14,582 nucleotides of DNA. It comes from a bacterium. GTDB taxonomy: Bacteria > Patescibacteriota > Minisyncoccia > Phycocordibacterales > PALSA-1337. Below the pieces are notes generated by a model, which was not told where the DNA came from, did no database searches, and worked only from the letters and a program-made list of their open reading frames with translations. The translations under genes were made by a program, and so were the position numbers. Numbering within the stretch: position 1 is the stretch's first letter; each line of letters starts with the position of its first letter. Positions 13,365 to 14,582 of this stretch are shown here, piece after piece. The stretch is from the NCBI GenBank assembly GCA_030648705.1, contig JAUSHF010000052.1, positions 1 to 14,582 on the forward strand, in the 5' to 3' direction.

Positions 13365-13495
13365 ACTTGAAATAATCCACGAGCAGCTTCCGCTACCCGT
13401 GCCTTGTTACGACTTACTCCCTGTCATTGAGCTTACCTTAGGCCACCATAAAGATGGATTTCGGGTATTCCCAACTCCCTTGAGTTGACGGGCGG
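13365..13495 (-). rRNA. rrs: 16S rRNA, 3' exon (E. coli positions about 1399-1542)
   Basis: The RNA strand begins CCGCCCGTC, runs through helix 44 to GTCGTAACAAGG, and ends with helix 45 (GTAGC-GGAA-GCTGC), keeping the GGAA loop methylated by KsgA. The tail after helix 45 is GGATTATTTCAAGTG instead of GGATCACCTCCTTT, so the anti-Shine-Dalgarno core CCTCC is missing; the aligned bases (13372-13368) are TTTCA. The 3' boundary is set by alignment to E. coli length and is approximate. Confidence 0.93.
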
Positions 13496-13551
13496 ATTGC
13501 GATAATCAAACAATAATTTCGCCTCCCCACGTAGCGAGCGGATTTCCCGCA

Positions 13552-14010
13552 CTACGCGATCCCAAAAGCTTTTTTATTCATTTCGGATTTTAATATTTTA
13601 ATTTTAATCATTCCTTCTTTTGTAAGATGTTCACCTGACTGAACAAGTTTGGCTATCTTACAGAAAAATTCAAAACTTTTCTTCTTAGTCACACTTTGTA
13701 AAGGATGACTTTGGAAAAAAGGAATAATTACTCCTAAAATATCTTTATATGAGCTAACTGTATATCTGTAACACTGACAATGGTTAATGCGTTTTTCTTT
13801 TTGAAAGTAAACCGCACCACAATTTAGAGTGTTTTTGACTTTATCAAGCAAAGGTTTGTCTTTTTCCTGCATTTTTATATAAAAATGCATTTGAATACAA
13901 TATCCTGCTTTATAACTAGAAGATTTCCAGATGTTTATATAAAAACATCCTTCTCCATCAGTTAATCCAACAATATAGTCTTCTGAAACTTTTGGTTTTG
14001 TCCTTCCCAT
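13552..14010 (-). CDS. LAGLIDADG homing endonuclease encoded in the 16S intervening sequence
   Basis: The 152-aa protein has one LAGLIDADG motif, YIVGLTDGEGCFYI (12-25), with the acidic residue (Asp18 or Glu20) expected to bind the catalytic metal. A single motif means it should act as a homodimer on a nearly palindromic or pseudo-symmetric site. The rest follows the family: basic beta-strands for DNA contact (CGAVYFQKEKRINHCQCYRYTVSS) and a C-terminal helical part. Such enzymes cut rRNA genes lacking the insertion and so spread it. It starts 336 nt into the intervening sequence, and its stop lies in the hairpin just before the 3' junction. A TATAAT 11 nt before the ATG may allow expression apart from rRNA transcription. 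Confidence 0.92.
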   Translation of the reverse strand: MGRTKPKVSEDYIVGLTDGEGCFYINIWKSSSYKAGYCIQMHFYIKMQEKDKPLLDKVKNTLNCGAVYFQKEKRINHCQCYRYTVSSYKDILGVIIPFFQSHPLQSVTKKKSFEFFCKIAKLVQSGEHLTKEGMIKIKILKSEMNKKAFGIA

Positions 14011-14021
14011 ACGTGTACTTA

Positions 14022-14027
14022 ATTATA
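14022..14027 (-). promoter_or_regulatory. Possible -10 box for the endonuclease gene
   Basis: TATAAT on the minus strand (14027-14022) ends 11 nt before the ATG at 14010, with no clear -35. It lies within a small inverted repeat (ACTTAA/TTAAGT, 14017-14035). It could give a transcript with a leader of about 4 nt; it may also be chance in AT-rich RNA. Confidence 0.35.
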
Positions 14028-14346
14028 CATTAAGTTGACGCATAGTACTATAACGCAGCTGACTTCTCATAATACTTAATTTGTTTTTTATATTATGAGA
14101 TCTCCTGGGGTCAGTAATAATTCTGTTCCTTGCATTCCATTCTAGGTTTTTCTAGATGCTTCCCCATAACTCACCCTATGGGTCGCATACCTCTTTTTTT
14201 TGAACGGACTGCTTTTTGTTACTAGGATCCTTCAGTCTACACCTCACGGTCTTAGACCTACCCTTTCACTACTCTAATAATCAGCTAGATCATTAGGAAT
14301 CGATTTTAACGATTTAGATTTATTACCTGCCCAGCGCCTTTAATTC

Positions 14347-14582
14347 TGAGTACAAGACTTGAGAACGTATTCACCGCGGTATAGCTGACCCGCGATTACT
14401 AGCGATTCCGGCTTCATGAGGTCGAGTTGCAGACCTCAATCCGAACTGGCGCCGACTTATAGGGATTTGCTCCATCTTTTACGATATTGCGTCCCGTTGT
14501 ACCGGCGATTGTATCACGTGTGTAGCCCAGGGTATCAGAGGGCCATGCTGACCTGGCGTCATCCTCACCTTCCTCCCACGAT
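14347..14582 (-). rRNA. rrs: 16S rRNA, 5' part within the window (E. coli about 1170-1398), partial
   Basis: The RNA strand shows GGAGGAAGG, GGGCTACACACGTG, TGCAACTCGACC, GGAATCGCTAGTAATCG, CGGTGAATACGTTC and ends CTTGTACTCA at the intervening sequence. The gene continues beyond the window. U at position 1396 (TGTACTCACC rather than TGTACACACC) is a known natural variant, covered by the W in commonly used 1391R primers. Confidence 0.96.

Larger units (their letters stand above)
13496..14346 (-). other. 851-nt intervening sequence (intron) inside 16S rRNA, with LAGLIDADG gene
   Basis: The sequence separates TTGTACTCA (ending at 14347) from CCGCCCGTC (starting at 13495). Joining them restores the nearly invariant decoding-centre sequence, so the insertion lies between E. 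coli positions 1398 and 1399. It contains one LAGLIDADG gene and several hairpins, such as a perfect 10-bp stem (14065-14074 with 14091-14100) and a hairpin next to the 3' junction (CGTAG/CTACG around GCGG-GAAAT-CCGC). The ends are 5'-GAATT and CAAT-3', which fit neither group I (U before, G at the end) nor group II (GUGYG start) rules. Type and splicing mechanism are unresolved. Confidence 0.8.

Noticed and set aside
14206..14237. GACTG/CAGTC pairing in the intervening sequence as a group I P7 helix
   Set aside because: Only 21 nt separate the two strands, too few for P3 and P8, and no matching P3 partner was found; the splice junctions also disagree with group I.
13496..14346. Bulge-helix-bulge (archaeal-type) splicing motif
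   Set aside because: The four bases beside each junction (AATT and CGCC) are not complementary, and bacteria normally lack the needed endonuclease.
1..14582. CRISPR array, insertion sequence or prophage
   Set aside because: No regularly spaced repeats, transposase, integrase or phage structural genes were seen; the only mobile element supported is the 16S insertion with its endonuclease.

Overview
The window looks like part of a small, AT-rich genome from the Candidate Phyla Radiation (Patescibacteria, Parcubacteria-like). Supporting signs are the short intergenic gaps, compact genes with overlapping starts inside operons, many orphan small proteins, and above all a 16S rRNA gene split in its decoding centre by an intervening sequence that carries a LAGLIDADG endonuclease. 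16S intervening sequences with homing endonucleases are an established CPR trait. TGA serves as a normal stop (radC, the 92-aa gene), which argues against the UGA-recoded CPR lineages. The lineage call is inference, because no tree could be run.

Layout. 1-119: tail of a truncated gene. 167-2089 (+): mraY, then an arginyl/leucyl-tRNA-protein-transferase-like GNAT protein. 2148-2536 (+): an orphan small gene with a strong terminator. 2594-5206 (-): a PIF1-like helicase followed by a class II Fic protein. 5305-5847 (+): a CopG/ParD-RelE type toxin-antitoxin operon, divergent from the helicase. 5952-7379 (+): a Mpl/MurC-type Mur ligase. 7423-7994 (-): an orphan small gene and, upstream of it, a LysW-like zinc-ribbon gene of 56 codons, divergent from a fold-type-II PLP enzyme (8089-9033, +). 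9074-11085 (-): radC, a 92-aa gene and a shortened MurD-like ligase in one overlapping operon. 11160-12578 (-): pyruvate kinase. 12634-12706 (-): tRNA-Ile(GAT). 12892-13053 (-): a 53-aa membrane protein with its own promoter and terminator. 13365-14582 (-): the 3' part of 16S rRNA with its intervening sequence, followed by a stem-loop-rich trailer and a terminator; no 23S gene follows.

The most interesting signal is translational. The 16S 3' tail keeps helix 45 and GGAU but has lost the CCUCC anti-Shine-Dalgarno core: the aligned bases read UUUCA. Independently, six protein genes (mraY, fic, the helicase, the Mur ligase, the PLP enzyme, radC) have a good -10 box ending only 7-9 nt before the ATG, which predicts leaderless mRNAs. 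Genes inside operons start in 8-20 nt overlaps with the preceding gene. Together these suggest a cell that initiates translation mainly without SD pairing. Two small orphan genes with consensus promoters and 19-20 nt leaders carrying GAAAGG are the exception.

Three genes (mraY, Mpl-like, MurD-like) belong to peptidoglycan precursor synthesis but lie in three separate transcription units. The centre of the window (Fic, helicase, toxin-antitoxin) looks like an accessory block.
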